From NCBI GenBank assembly GCA_942159475.1, contig OW804102.1:22014684-22078683 (forward strand): a stretch of 64,000 nt of DNA, read 5' to 3'. The stretch is from Sthenelais limicola (lineage: Eukaryota > Annelida > Polychaeta > Phyllodocida > Sigalionidae). A program made the position numbers and the translations under genes. Below, one piece after another: positions 1 through 9,600 of the stretch (positions are counted from its first letter, which is position 1; every line of letters begins with the position of its first letter). The notes under the pieces were generated by a model that saw only the letters and a list, made by a program, of their open reading frames with translations, searched no databases and was not told the origin of the DNA.

Positions 1-1292
1 AATCTGAAGAGGTTAAATTAGAGATTAGATACCTTTGTTCCTTAATTGCATGTTCTAGAGTCGGTTTCCCGCCTATCTCTCCATCTTCCATGTTCTCACT
101 GTGTGTATAATTCATTTAGAATTGAATTGAATTGAATTAATACTTTCAAAACACTCTTAGTTTCCCAAGGTTGCAGGTAAGATGAAATATAGTCACTAAC
201 TTAGGGTCACAAAGTAACGTACTTTTACCTTCAAATTTTGGGGGAAATGTCTTGATTAGAGTTCGTTACTGAAGTATAGCAATAGAAATCCATCCAGGCA
301 ACATGCAACTAATGTTATTTTCTGGTGTAAACGTTTGGATAAAAACTGGACTAGAAATTACTTTCGAGATCTTTTAACGCAATTTTGATGAACATTTCGT
401 ATTTAATATTCACAAAAAGGAGGCTTTTACCTCGAGACTTTTTCAGGAATAGTAATCCTCTAGTTTTAAAAACAAAAAAACACTTGTATTAATTTACAAA
501 TCATCTCATCTACCATTAAGTGAAGCCGTTGCTAAAAGCAATGTTAAATGCATCTTATTAATTATAATTAATACGATACGAACATGTATTGAACTGTTTC
601 GCATTGTGCGAGCTTGTTGATCAATTACTTGTTCCTTTTGAATACCCGAATGATTATTTGAATCTAAAGAAGTCAGGTTACACATTACATACCTTTATTT
701 CTTGCATCTCGTCTTGGACTGTTCCGCATTTTGCGAGCTTGTTACCGGTAATTCTATATAAACAAATAACAGGTCAAGATGTATCCCCATTTCTTCACCT
801 TCATCGTTTTGAAATGTCAGACATATGAGTTAGGGCGTTAGCATTATGATTATGTACAACGGAACTGTTTAATTAAAAAGTAACATCATAAAACAATTCA
901 ACTCAGTTCAACATTAATTTACAAATATTAGAAATTGTTCTTGCTTTACCTCCAGTACCAAATATAATATCATACTCGAACATTACAAATATTTCAGTTA
1001 GTCCCTGATTTTTTTATTTTTTTTATTTATTTTTTTATTTATTTATTTATTTTTTTTTTTTTTGTGGGGGGGGGGGCGGTGTACTAAACCATGATAGTAA
1101 GATCTCGGTATTTTGTGCCATGTGCGTGTACACACTGTTAACATATCAACAAATTCGATTTTTTTCTCCAAGCGATTCCCTGAGATTAATTCAAATCAAT
1201 TCAGGCCTAGTATTTACACAAATCACTTCAACATTAATGAGAGCCGGTGACACTAAAAAGCGATTACTACACGGGTTTCTACGGTATTTCAG
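1..1292. other. AT-rich non-coding stretch, probable intron
   Basis: No convincing exon was seen. There is a short (AATTG)n run near 117-140, perhaps the tail of an old non-LTR element. A phrase like CGCATT(G/T)TGCGAGCTTGTT occurs twice, near 600 and 726. A poly-T/poly-G tract lies at 1008-1078. The position just upstream of a splice acceptor at 1291-1292 suggests that this is the last intron of a gene entering from the left. Confidence 0.4.
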
Positions 1293-1427
1293 AATGACCT
1301 CAACTTATCTACCATTCAAGCCGACGATGACCAAGGACAAGTGGACCCCGACAACGCGGCGGACCTGGACACAGAGGGAGAAGAATTTACATTGGACGGC
1401 GAAGACGAGTCTGACTCTGAGAAATGA
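1293..1427 (+). CDS. C-terminal coding exon of a gene entering from the left (acidic tail)
   Basis: A pyrimidine-containing acceptor ending TATTTCAG precedes an open frame of exactly 44 codons that starts on a codon boundary (AAT) and ends at tandem stops TGA TGA. The peptide begins NDLNLSTIQADDDQGQ and is strongly acidic (many D and E), ending DESDSEK. Its GC content is clearly above the surrounding DNA, as in the other real exons here. An acidic C-terminal tail is common in nuclear and chaperone-type proteins, but the family cannot be told from 44 residues. Upstream exons would lie left of the window. The longer overlapping frame (1120-1470) is basic, Thr/Trp-rich and looks like a shadow. 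The splice site and composition are seen; the exon assignment is inference. Confidence 0.5.
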   Translation, partial: NDLNLSTIQADDDQGQVDPDNAADLDTEGEEFTLDGEDESDSEK

Positions 1428-2673
1428 TGATAAATTATTGTTATGCCTTAATTGGTTAGTTAATTATTGACAACCGGTAATTAATTTATCGGGTGGTTTC
1501 TGTTACATATATGTGGAGACGCGATGTTTATGGATGGTCTTTCTGCCTACATCTGTTACTATACACCTACCCCTTATCAACTCAAGCTCGACCTTAAATC
1601 CTAAAGCTATTGTTTAGTGGTTAGAAGGGAGAGGATGTATACAGTATCGTACAAACATTAACTCCTAAAGCTCTTGCTTATTTGTTCTTACGAGGCACGC
1701 CACCTCATGCTTTCCCAAACTTTGAATCCTAATGCCAGTTTGTTCCTGGACAAGGTCATTTCCATGTTCTTCGACGCCTTTCCATAACCTTCAAGTATAA
1801 GACATTTTTCTCTCTTGGGCTTAGTATACATACCACAGATATTATATCGTTCATTGAAGTTCAATTTACCTTATATATTTCAACTGTTGATGGATTAGAA
1901 GGAAAATGTATTTGGATATATATGAAGATAATTGTGTGCTCCATTAGTAATGCTGATATGTAAAGTAGATGAAGAGTGTGTTCATGTCTTGTTCTAAGTT
2001 TAAATGTATTTTCGTCAAGTGTAAGTCCCCCACCCCTCGTTTATTCTATTCGTAACATTATGATAAAACCTGATATATACACAATGACTAGCTATTTTGT
2101 CAGTATATATCACATCCCATTGATCATTTATTTACTGATTTATACTTTATTTATTGGTTAATCGGTTGATTATTTTCCGGATAAAAAAGCCCTCTTGATA
2201 TTATTCAGTGGTCAGTATGTACAAGGGTAAAGTGACCACAGTATTATAGATTGTGATTTGCATGTTCTTGCCAAAAACTCCCAAATTTCTTTATATGAAA
2301 TGTGGAAGAAACGTTAAAGACTTTTCTGTGCCTTAAGAATCAGGGGAACATGGAACTAGCTGGGTATATTTTTGTGTAGATCGGTTTCCATCCTTTCACT
2401 CGTATCCATGAACCGTTGAAGATTATTTACACAAAAGTAATTAAGTTTATGGTTCTTTATATAACTTAAACGTGAGAGATTTTGACTTGTGCCAATATCC
2501 ATTTTAAAAAAATATTTATTAGTTTTATTCTCGTTTTTTGAGAGCTACATCTATAATTGTTGCAGTGGCAAATAGGGTCCACTCCTCCTTCCATTCCGTA
2601 GGCCTTTGAGGTTAGGCATACATCCTAACGTTTTGTAAACCAGTTTAGAATTTAGATGAGTCTGTGATAGACT
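1428..2673 (+). other. Likely 3' UTR or intergenic DNA
   Basis: AT-rich, with no exon-like segment. If the exon at 1293-1427 is terminal, this is 3' UTR. No AATAAA with a GU-rich downstream element is obvious here; the first good candidate is near 3109. Confidence 0.3.
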
Positions 2674-2917
2674 TAACCCTAGGTCACACTGGACACGGAA
2701 TTTCACCGCATGTAATAAAATTAGTTTAAAAAAGATGGTTGTCGCATGGTCCAAGCGTAAAGCGCCGAGTAGGCCGCCTGAAGTACGAACGATGTACGGC
2801 AAACACCACAATGATAAAGTATTATATTCGGCCGACCGCGGCAATGGACAAGGACCTTTATGCTTAGGCAATTTTCCACACGCAGTCAAATTCCGCGTCT
2901 GTTGTTGGCCAGGCTAG
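2674..2917. mobile_element. MITE-like inverted-repeat element
   Basis: The left end (CTAGGTCACACTGGACACGG, then AATTTCACCGCATG) is mirrored at the right end, whose reverse complement reads GCGGAATTTGACTGCGTGTG. The span is about 240 bp and has no coding capacity beyond short shadow ORFs on both strands. This fits a non-autonomous DNA transposon; the superfamily is unknown. Confidence 0.45.
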
Positions 2918-3108
2918 ATTGTGATACTGTTAATTCTGTGATAAGCCACAGTCATTCCAATATTTTGTGCCTTTTCTGTCTATTTGCTTGTTTGAAATTT
3001 AATAATTAAATTTGACAATCTGTTCAGGTATGTCTGAGCAGTTTTTCATGTTTTATGTGGTTGAATTATATTGATCCCTGTAAAATGACGTCTTTCATGG
3101 TGCCGAAA

Positions 3109-3114
3109 TAAACT
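3109..3114 (+). terminator. Candidate polyadenylation signal AATAAA
   Basis: AATAAA in a GCCGAAATAAACTGTG context, followed by a T/G-rich stretch (TTCTTGTTG). It could end the transcript of the gene whose last coding exon is at 1293-1427, giving a 3' UTR of about 1.7 kb. Position is the only support. Confidence 0.3.
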
Positions 3115-3746
3115 GTGATGAAATTCTTGTTGACAATCTACAAAAGAGTTGGTATTTCATTGATTAATCTACGTAATAACTTGAAAGAACCTGATTAGTC
3201 TCTAAAGTGGGGTCTATTACAATGCAGTTAGGATTATCAACGCAATAAAGGGAATGAGGGAAATTAACGGCTCTTGACTTTATTTCTCATCATCCAAGGC
3301 AGTCATCTTTATACAAAGTATATAAGCAAACAATGAATCCTTTAATGCATGAGTTTAAAAACTTAACTGTCTTAAAGATATTGGGGTTGGTTTCCACTGG
3401 TTTCATACCTTTTGTGAGGGTCAGTTGATTGCATTTGTAAAGGAAAACATGTTTTCGGTAGCTAAACAAAGATACTTTCTCAGAGTGCCTGTCTGACTTT
3501 GTTGACAATTATTATAAACTGTTGATTTCTCAACACAGCCTTGAGAGCTCTGCTTTGACTAGCCACCCACCGTACACTTGTTACTGTACCATATTGAGTA
3601 AGTTCCTGGTCGATGACGTCTGCAATCTCTGCTAATATTCCCGCCTTCACTTTGGGGAGTAATGACAGAACGTTTTATACCCTTTTCAATTATTTCAAGC
3701 ACATATGGCACTGACTATCATACCTAAACGAACGATGGAGGTTTGA

Positions 3747-3833
3747 AATCGATCGAGACGTTGAGTCAAATCGCACGACACCCCAAAGGGGTGGGGTGCG
3801 ATTTGACCCAATGTCAAGATCGATTACAAACCG
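3747..3833. repeat. Long hairpin / foldback sequence
   Basis: The arms ATCGATCGAGACGTTGAGTC plus AAATCGCAC and their near-perfect reverse complement (GTGCGATTTGACCC plus AATGTCAAGATCGAT) flank a loop CGACACCCCAAAGGGGTGGG that is itself partly palindromic. There is no coding potential. It is probably a very short MITE or a collapsed transposon end pair. Confidence 0.6.
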
Positions 3834-4141
3834 AACAGAATGCTAATAGGTATTTATTACATACTAAATCAATAAGAACTTGATTTTAATAGTATTTTAC
3901 CTTACCTTCCATCAATCTTGTGGATATTCGGCTCAAATAGCACATAGGTGCTATTCGACTTTTCAAATAGCACCCCTGAAATCACATACGTATGTAATAA
4001 AACTGCATAGAGCATCCCAAGCGCTCAAGTTTATGTGCAATGCAATGTACGGGTATGACCCATGGTACATCATCTCTGAGATTGTTAGCAACTCCTCCTT
4101 TGATTCCCATCACTGATGTGCCATCAAAATTGCATCCAACT

Positions 4142-4254
4142 AAAGGGCCTAGTCCACTAAGCCGATTGTCATGCGATTCTCACAGACGTTAGTGCAAAAG
4201 AGTCCTCTGCGGCACAAAATCGCATGAGAATCAGCTGAGTGGACTAGGCTCTTA
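4142..4254. mobile_element. Short MITE, 'AGTCCACTAAGCCGATT' family, copy 1
   Basis: A near-complete inverted repeat of about 112 bp. It starts AAAGGGCCTAGTCCACTAAG and ends with the reverse complement (GTGGACTAGGCTCTTA). The centre contains AGAGTCCTCTGCGG. Two more copies are at 55,005-55,112 and 55,242-55,352. The whole element can fold into a single hairpin. The superfamily is not determined. Confidence 0.65.
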
Positions 4255-4255
4255 T

Positions 4256-4310
4256 GTTTGAAGGGGGAAAGGCCTGCTTATTAAATAAAGAGGCATTTCC
4301 CCCTTCATTT
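4256..4310. repeat. Inverted repeat GAAGGGGGAAA / TTTCCCCCTTC
   Basis: Eleven-base perfect arms flank an AT-rich loop (TTATTAAATAAAG). It lies about 80 bp beyond the stop of the zinc-finger gene and would be in its 3' UTR or terminator region on the minus strand. Confidence 0.45.
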
Positions 4311-4386
4311 GATCGCACGGAGGAGTATCGATACATTTAAATGCAATACACAAGACGATTCAATTCCAATCAAGCTGAACTCAAAC

Positions 4387-6654
4387 TTAAGCATTTGGGT
4401 GAGAATTTGTCTGTAAAATGTTTTGATTAATAGCCCCGTCTATCATATTCCTATCACTAGAACCACTTGTGTGATACACCAGACTAGAAACAGTTTGAGT
4501 CTGTAAATCAACAGCAGAGGTATCAGGGTAGGTCCTTGCTGCATGTAGTGTCTGCAGCCTTGCTTCTCCCCCTCCTCCTCCTCCTCCTCCAATTCTTGCA
4601 TCTTTTGTCTGGTCGGTAAGTGCAGTGGTAATGGACTGCCTGTCGTCACAAGCATAAGAATAAACCGAAGTGGGATTGGTGCTCTCTTCCGAGCTAGCCA
4701 TGGTAAAGAGAAGATTCTCTGACCTCAGATTCACCTCCTGTGTGTGAGTAAGGACACTTTGGGGCACCATGGAACCGGAGTCTATTGTAATGTAGGTCAG
4801 AGGGTGAGACACTGGAGGAAGCATGGTGACTCTACCTTCTTTGTCAGATTCCTCGCTGTTTCCCAAGACTATCCCCTCCTTCTCCTGAGGAGCCAGTTCT
4901 ATTTGAACTTCTCTGGCTTGTTCTGTTGGAGTGACGGAACTCCCAGAGATTTGATACGACACGGGTATAACAGATGGTTTACCTCCAGGGGGAAAAACTC
5001 CACTTGGTATATGTGTCTGTAGAACAAAAGCTGCAGAGGGAAGGCTGTTAGTAGGATGGGTTATGATTTCTTGAATTGTTCCTGTTCCCAAATCCGTAGC
5101 ATTGGATAAATTGTTTACATCGACCAAGACTTTGGCAGAAGCATCAACTTGATTTATATTCACACCTTCACTTGGAATGACTTGCTGCGTTCGAACAGAC
5201 TCAGATTTACCCTGGTTTCTGATAATATGTCTTTGAGATGTCTGTTTTTTATCGGTAGAAGTCTTGCTACCATTTTCATTATGGACACGTTTCTTGTGGC
5301 GGAGCAACTGTGCTCGCCATAAGTAAACCTCATCGCACTGAGAACAAGCAAACTTCTTGCTTTGGGTGTGCATGTTCATGTGTTCTTTCAGATGATGGCT
5401 CGTTCTGAAGCCTTTGCCACAGGTGGAACAAAGATGTGGCCTCAGATTATTGTGCATGTTTAGATGGCCCTGGTAGGAAATCTCATGGACGAATGTTTTC
5501 AAGCAGATCTTGCATTCAAAAGCTTGTGCCCTGGTATGCACTGTAGCTAAGTGTCGCTTAAGGCGTGAAGGATTAGGGAAAACCTCTTGGCATTCTGTAC
5601 ATGTGACGATGTTTTGACCAGTGTGGCATCTTATATGGGCCAAAAGACAACGTCTTGTGTTGTAAGCTTTGCCACAGAAATGACACAGTAATGGTCCGTG
5701 CTTGTGGGTCTGTTTGTAAGTGTTGGAATGATTGCTGTACATATGGCTTGCAAGGTTCATTCTGCCCTTGAATTTCTTGTTACAGATCTGACACTGAGTC
5801 ATTTTATCGGTAACATGACTCTCTTCGTGGCTCTGTAAAGTAGACAGTCGATTGAACACCTTCTTACAGACAGAGCAGGAGAAGTTTTTATTTGCTGTTT
5901 TGGGCGGAGGGTGAAAGGCACGACAATGTTTCTTGAAGCTGGCATAGAGTTGAAAGCTTGTGTCACAAGCTTCACATTTATACGTGTCTGTATAATCCGG
6001 GTGCTGGCTGACCGAATGCGAGTCCAGGTTCCTGGCATTTCTATAGGTCTTATCACAGTAAATGCATTTGAAAATCTTTGTTTCTATACCAGAAAAAACA
6101 ATTTCTTCTATCTCTTGCTTGATTTGTAATTCTTTAGTAGTGAGAGCGATAGATGAGTCTTCGTTTTCTTCCTTGATATTGACATTCATTTCATCTGCCA
6201 ATTCCAAGTGTGATGTTTGGTCCTCACTTGTGCTTTCAGAATGAGAACTATTTTCATCCTGATCGGTATTTCCTGCCCCGATGAGCATCTCAGATATCAT
6301 CTGATTATCAACAGTTAATCCTTGTTTTGCATTAGACGCTTTCACACCAATCGACCTTTCATCCAAATTTCCAACCTCAACATCTGTGCTGCTTTGGTGT
6401 GAAATCTTTACTCTGTGCCTTTTCGGTCGAGTCTTAACAGCCCTTTTGGTATGCTTGTCAGGGTTCGGGGTAACATGCGAGAGGATGGAACTTAACTTCT
6501 CTTCTCCTTCTTTGATAGTGCTTTCTATTTTACTTTTCTCACCGACTGAATTATTTTTGCTGGGACTAATATTTCCATCAACCCTGGTATCTCCCTCTCC
6601 GGCTCCCTCTTGCGCTTTGGTTCTATCAGCTTCCAACTTCTGAAGACCCTGCTC
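4387..6654 (-). CDS. Zinc-finger gene, exon B: nine C2H2 fingers and low-complexity C-terminus
   Basis: The open frame starts at the acceptor TTCATTTGCAG (first codon GAG) and runs 755 codons to TAA-side position 4387. Numbering from the acceptor, residues 1-190 are charged and disordered, with a basic patch (KRAVKTRPKRHR) and two SUMO-consensus sites (IKEE, IKQE). Nine C2H2 fingers follow at about 195-470, each with CxxC and H-x3-5-H; linkers are variable rather than the TGEKP type. The last ~280 residues are Ser/Thr/Gln-rich and carry a run of eight Gly encoded by a CTC microsatellite (about 4568-4590). No frameshift or stop is present, so the gene looks intact. The opposite-strand and off-frame ORFs within it are shadows. 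Confidence 0.88.
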   Translation of the reverse strand, partial: EQGLQKLEADRTKAQEGAGEGDTRVDGNISPSKNNSVGEKSKIESTIKEGEEKLSSILSHVTPNPDKHTKRAVKTRPKRHRVKISHQSSTDVEVGNLDERSIGVKASNAKQGLTVDNQMISEMLIGAGNTDQDENSSHSESTSEDQTSHLELADEMNVNIKEENEDSSIALTTKELQIKQEIEEIVFSGIETKIFKCIYCDKTYRNARNLDSHSVSQHPDYTDTYKCEACDTSFQLYASFKKHCRAFHPPPKTANKNFSCSVCKKVFNRLSTLQSHEESHVTDKMTQCQICNKKFKGRMNLASHMYSNHSNTYKQTHKHGPLLCHFCGKAYNTRRCLLAHIRCHTGQNIVTCTECQEVFPNPSRLKRHLATVHTRAQAFECKICLKTFVHEISYQGHLNMHNNLRPHLCSTCGKGFRTSHHLKEHMNMHTQSKKFACSQCDEVYLWRAQLLRHKKRVHNENGSKTSTDKKQTSQRHIIRNQGKSESVRTQQVIPSEGVNINQVDASAKVLVDVNNLSNATDLGTGTIQEIITHPTNSLPSAAFVLQTHIPSGVFPPGGKPSVIPVSYQISGSSVTPTEQAREVQIELAPQEKEGIVLGNSEESDKEGRVTMLPPVSHPLTYITIDSGSMVPQSVLTHTQEVNLRSENLLFTMASSEESTNPTSVYSYACDDRQSITTALTDQTKDARIGGGGGGGGEARLQTLHAARTYPDTSAVDLQTQTVSSLVYHTSGSSDRNMIDGAINQNILQTNSHPNA

Positions 6655-9600
6655 CTGCAAATGAATGGATTAAAAAAATGACTGGTTTTCGATTATATTT
6701 AGGTAGAGATATATTTCACTGATTTAAGTAAATGGTTGTATTTTGGTTACATTTTGGAAATATTTCCTCTGTTCCTATGTTCAATATATTTTCTTAGTAG
6801 AGGGGGGGGGGGGGGAAGATATCGCTGTATCAGGTGAGATGGTATATTGTAAAGAAGACTAAGGGTTTTTAGCCCATAGGTTCAGTAAGATGAAGAAGTG
6901 AGACAAGAAGTCCGAGGTTGTAGTTCGTCTGGATTCGGCCTAGGCGGTGGTGACTCAGCGAGTAAGTGCCTAGGTCCGAGTATTCACTTTATTTTATACT
7001 CCAAAATCATGAATTATTCATACAATCAAACCCAGGAAATATTCCACTGGCTCTTCCCCTTCCCTCTAATTGGTTGAGGGAGAGAGAATCTTCCTTGCCC
7101 ACACGCCGACCTCTGCTCCCCAGGCAGAGACCATAAATGGAGTGCATGCAAGTTGGATCCCTCTCCTCAGCCTTCCCCCTCCCACCCCTTACTCATAGAT
7201 CCCATGGCTCGTGCCGGCCCCCCCCCCCTCCCTCTCAGCCCTTCCCCCCTCTTGATAAACCCAGAGCAGTGTATAAGTAATTAGGTCGGGCTGGGGGAGG
7301 TGGGGTGGGCCCTGAGTGGCTCATCTCCCCCTCCCTCCTGGCCAGGCCATGTGTGGCGTGCATGCCCCGACCATGATCAGGGCTAAATAGGTCGGATCTT
7401 GGATCTAAAGATTCCAATTCTTTACATTCGTCCCATATTTTATTTTTGTTGAAAGCTTTCTTTCGAACAAAATATTTAGCCACTGATCAACCCAGTCCAA
7501 CCAAACAAGAGAAATAGAAATAAGGTTACATAATTTACACACACAAAGTCATAAAAAGGGGTAAAGTAAAAGTATTATAAATTATTATATCTGTAGACCT
7601 AACGGGTCAAGATAGAAAGTTTCCAAAGGGAGTGGCTCTATTAAAAGGAGTGTTCATTTATATCAGAGGCCATCACCCTGCACTAAAAAGTCTTTTAGTC
7701 GAATATTATGTAAGAGAAGTCTCTGCGTTTTTAAGTGTGCTTCTGAGCACTGTTAAATGTCTTCCTTTGTACGGAGCTAGTACACACAAAGTTCTCCAAT
7801 ACGGTCGTCACCGCCGTCTCCTCTGCCCGGCCGGTCAGCCGAGGCCCCCGCTGGACCTCGTCGCTGACCGACAGGACGCCCGCCTCTTTCTCTCTCCTCC
7901 TTTGGCCATGGAGAGTGAGAGCGGTTGGGTAGTCAACACTACAATATTTCCATTTTTAACCTCAAACGCTACAGAACACATGTCGACTTTACTGTAGCAT
8001 CACGTATAACTCTTATTACTTGGAAAAATACCTCTTCAAAGCAAAATGGTCGGAGACAAGGTGAGGGCTTCGATTCCATGGTGCTTCCTCTCAGGCTCCT
8101 CTGTCTCGACCGATTCTGTTTGTGTAAAAACAACTTCTCACAATGAGAGTTGAAATAAAAATACCTTTTTGGGCTGGATCCTTGTCCACGGATTCCACCA
8201 TTTCCTCCCGAGAGAGAAAATGGATTTCACCCAGGTATACTACTCTGTGTTCTGTGATCTCCCTCGCACCCGAGAAGAGGACAGAACAAACATTAATAGT
8301 AAATATTAAACAAGAGTAAGTTACAGACAAGTTCAAAAAGTGTTTGTTACCCCAGAGAAACCAAATAAACATTGGTAGACTAATTATTTCATCCTGGTCA
8401 GTCCGAAATTGGCAGCGTAATATGGTGAGGCGGGGGAGGGGGCAGGGATATGCTCGAGGGAACGAGAGCCAGTCCTAGCGCCTGGAGTGGCCTCTCCCTC
8501 CTCTCGATCTAGGTCTTGGAGGGCTAGGGCTACCGGGTGGTGGGTTGGGGGTCCTATTGGGATATTCTCTCGGGGCTTAAGGTTTCTCAGACAACACAAA
8601 AGGCTGACTTTGCCTCTTGGGGCGAGCCCCTTTCGGCGGAGGTAGATTATTCCCAGGGTCATGACTCCTAGGAGAGTGGGGATGAGAGTGGCTATACCCC
8701 AGATAGAACTTTCAGACCAAGGGGTGGAGGAGATCAGGGGGAAAACGGGTTTAGGAAAATCTGTCAGGGCTAGTAAGGGTATTTCAGCTCTTGGCAGGAA
8801 AGTCAGTTGCTGATCTAAATGGGGGTAAAGGGATAATTTGCCATAAGTCAGATTAAACCCAGGGAGGGGCATAATCTTGGGGATGGGGAGGGTTATATGG
8901 GACTCATGGCGTTGGATGCTACTCACACGCCAATCCTTTCCGACCAGGAGACAACCGCCTTCTAAAATCACCCTGGCATGCCGATGATACGTTTGTATCA
9001 CTGGTTTTTGCCCAGGGCACCTCAAGATTGTTTCCAGAGGTTCATAAATAGCCAGAATTACAGAAGAAATGGACTCTCCCTCTCTAAACACTTGGTTTGT
9101 TAAGTTATTTCTTTTCACAATCTGCGCCTTACAAAGGTCTGGCTTTTTACCTAAAATAATATTTGTTTCGCAGGTCGGGGTTAGATGCTCTATTGCAGCT
9201 GAGCAAATCTGGGGTTCAAACCCGATACAATGCTGAGGAAGAAATGACGCGCTGGATATGCTATCTAGGGCCACCTCCTCTTCTCCTACCAACTTTCTCA
9301 GGTGGTCAGCACCATATGGGACCGGAAAATACTTTAATCTATAGTGTAAAAATTGAGTGCCTGAAACTGCCGGAATTACTGTCTGGTATATTAGCTCCTG
9401 TTCGCCGTCTAATAATAGTCGAACGTTCAGGTGTCTATAATACCAGCGGTTATCTTGTGGGGTGTAATGTTTCCCTTTTTGTAATTTAGACAATATTTCT
9501 GATAAGTAGGCCAGTGGTAAAATCTGGTCTGTTAAGAATCCCCTTTCCAGCTGAATGCGCTGGCGATAAAATAATTCGTTTTGACGGTGGTAATTTTCCA

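Noticed and set aside
7235..7483. 82-codon minus ORF sharing a peptide with the integrase ORF
   Set aside because: The shared peptide is the translated U3 repeat of the LTR, not a conserved protein domain.
9205..9225. GGGTTCAAACCC resembling a tRNA/SINE B box
   Set aside because: It lies in env coding sequence (antisense) without an A box or tRNA fold.
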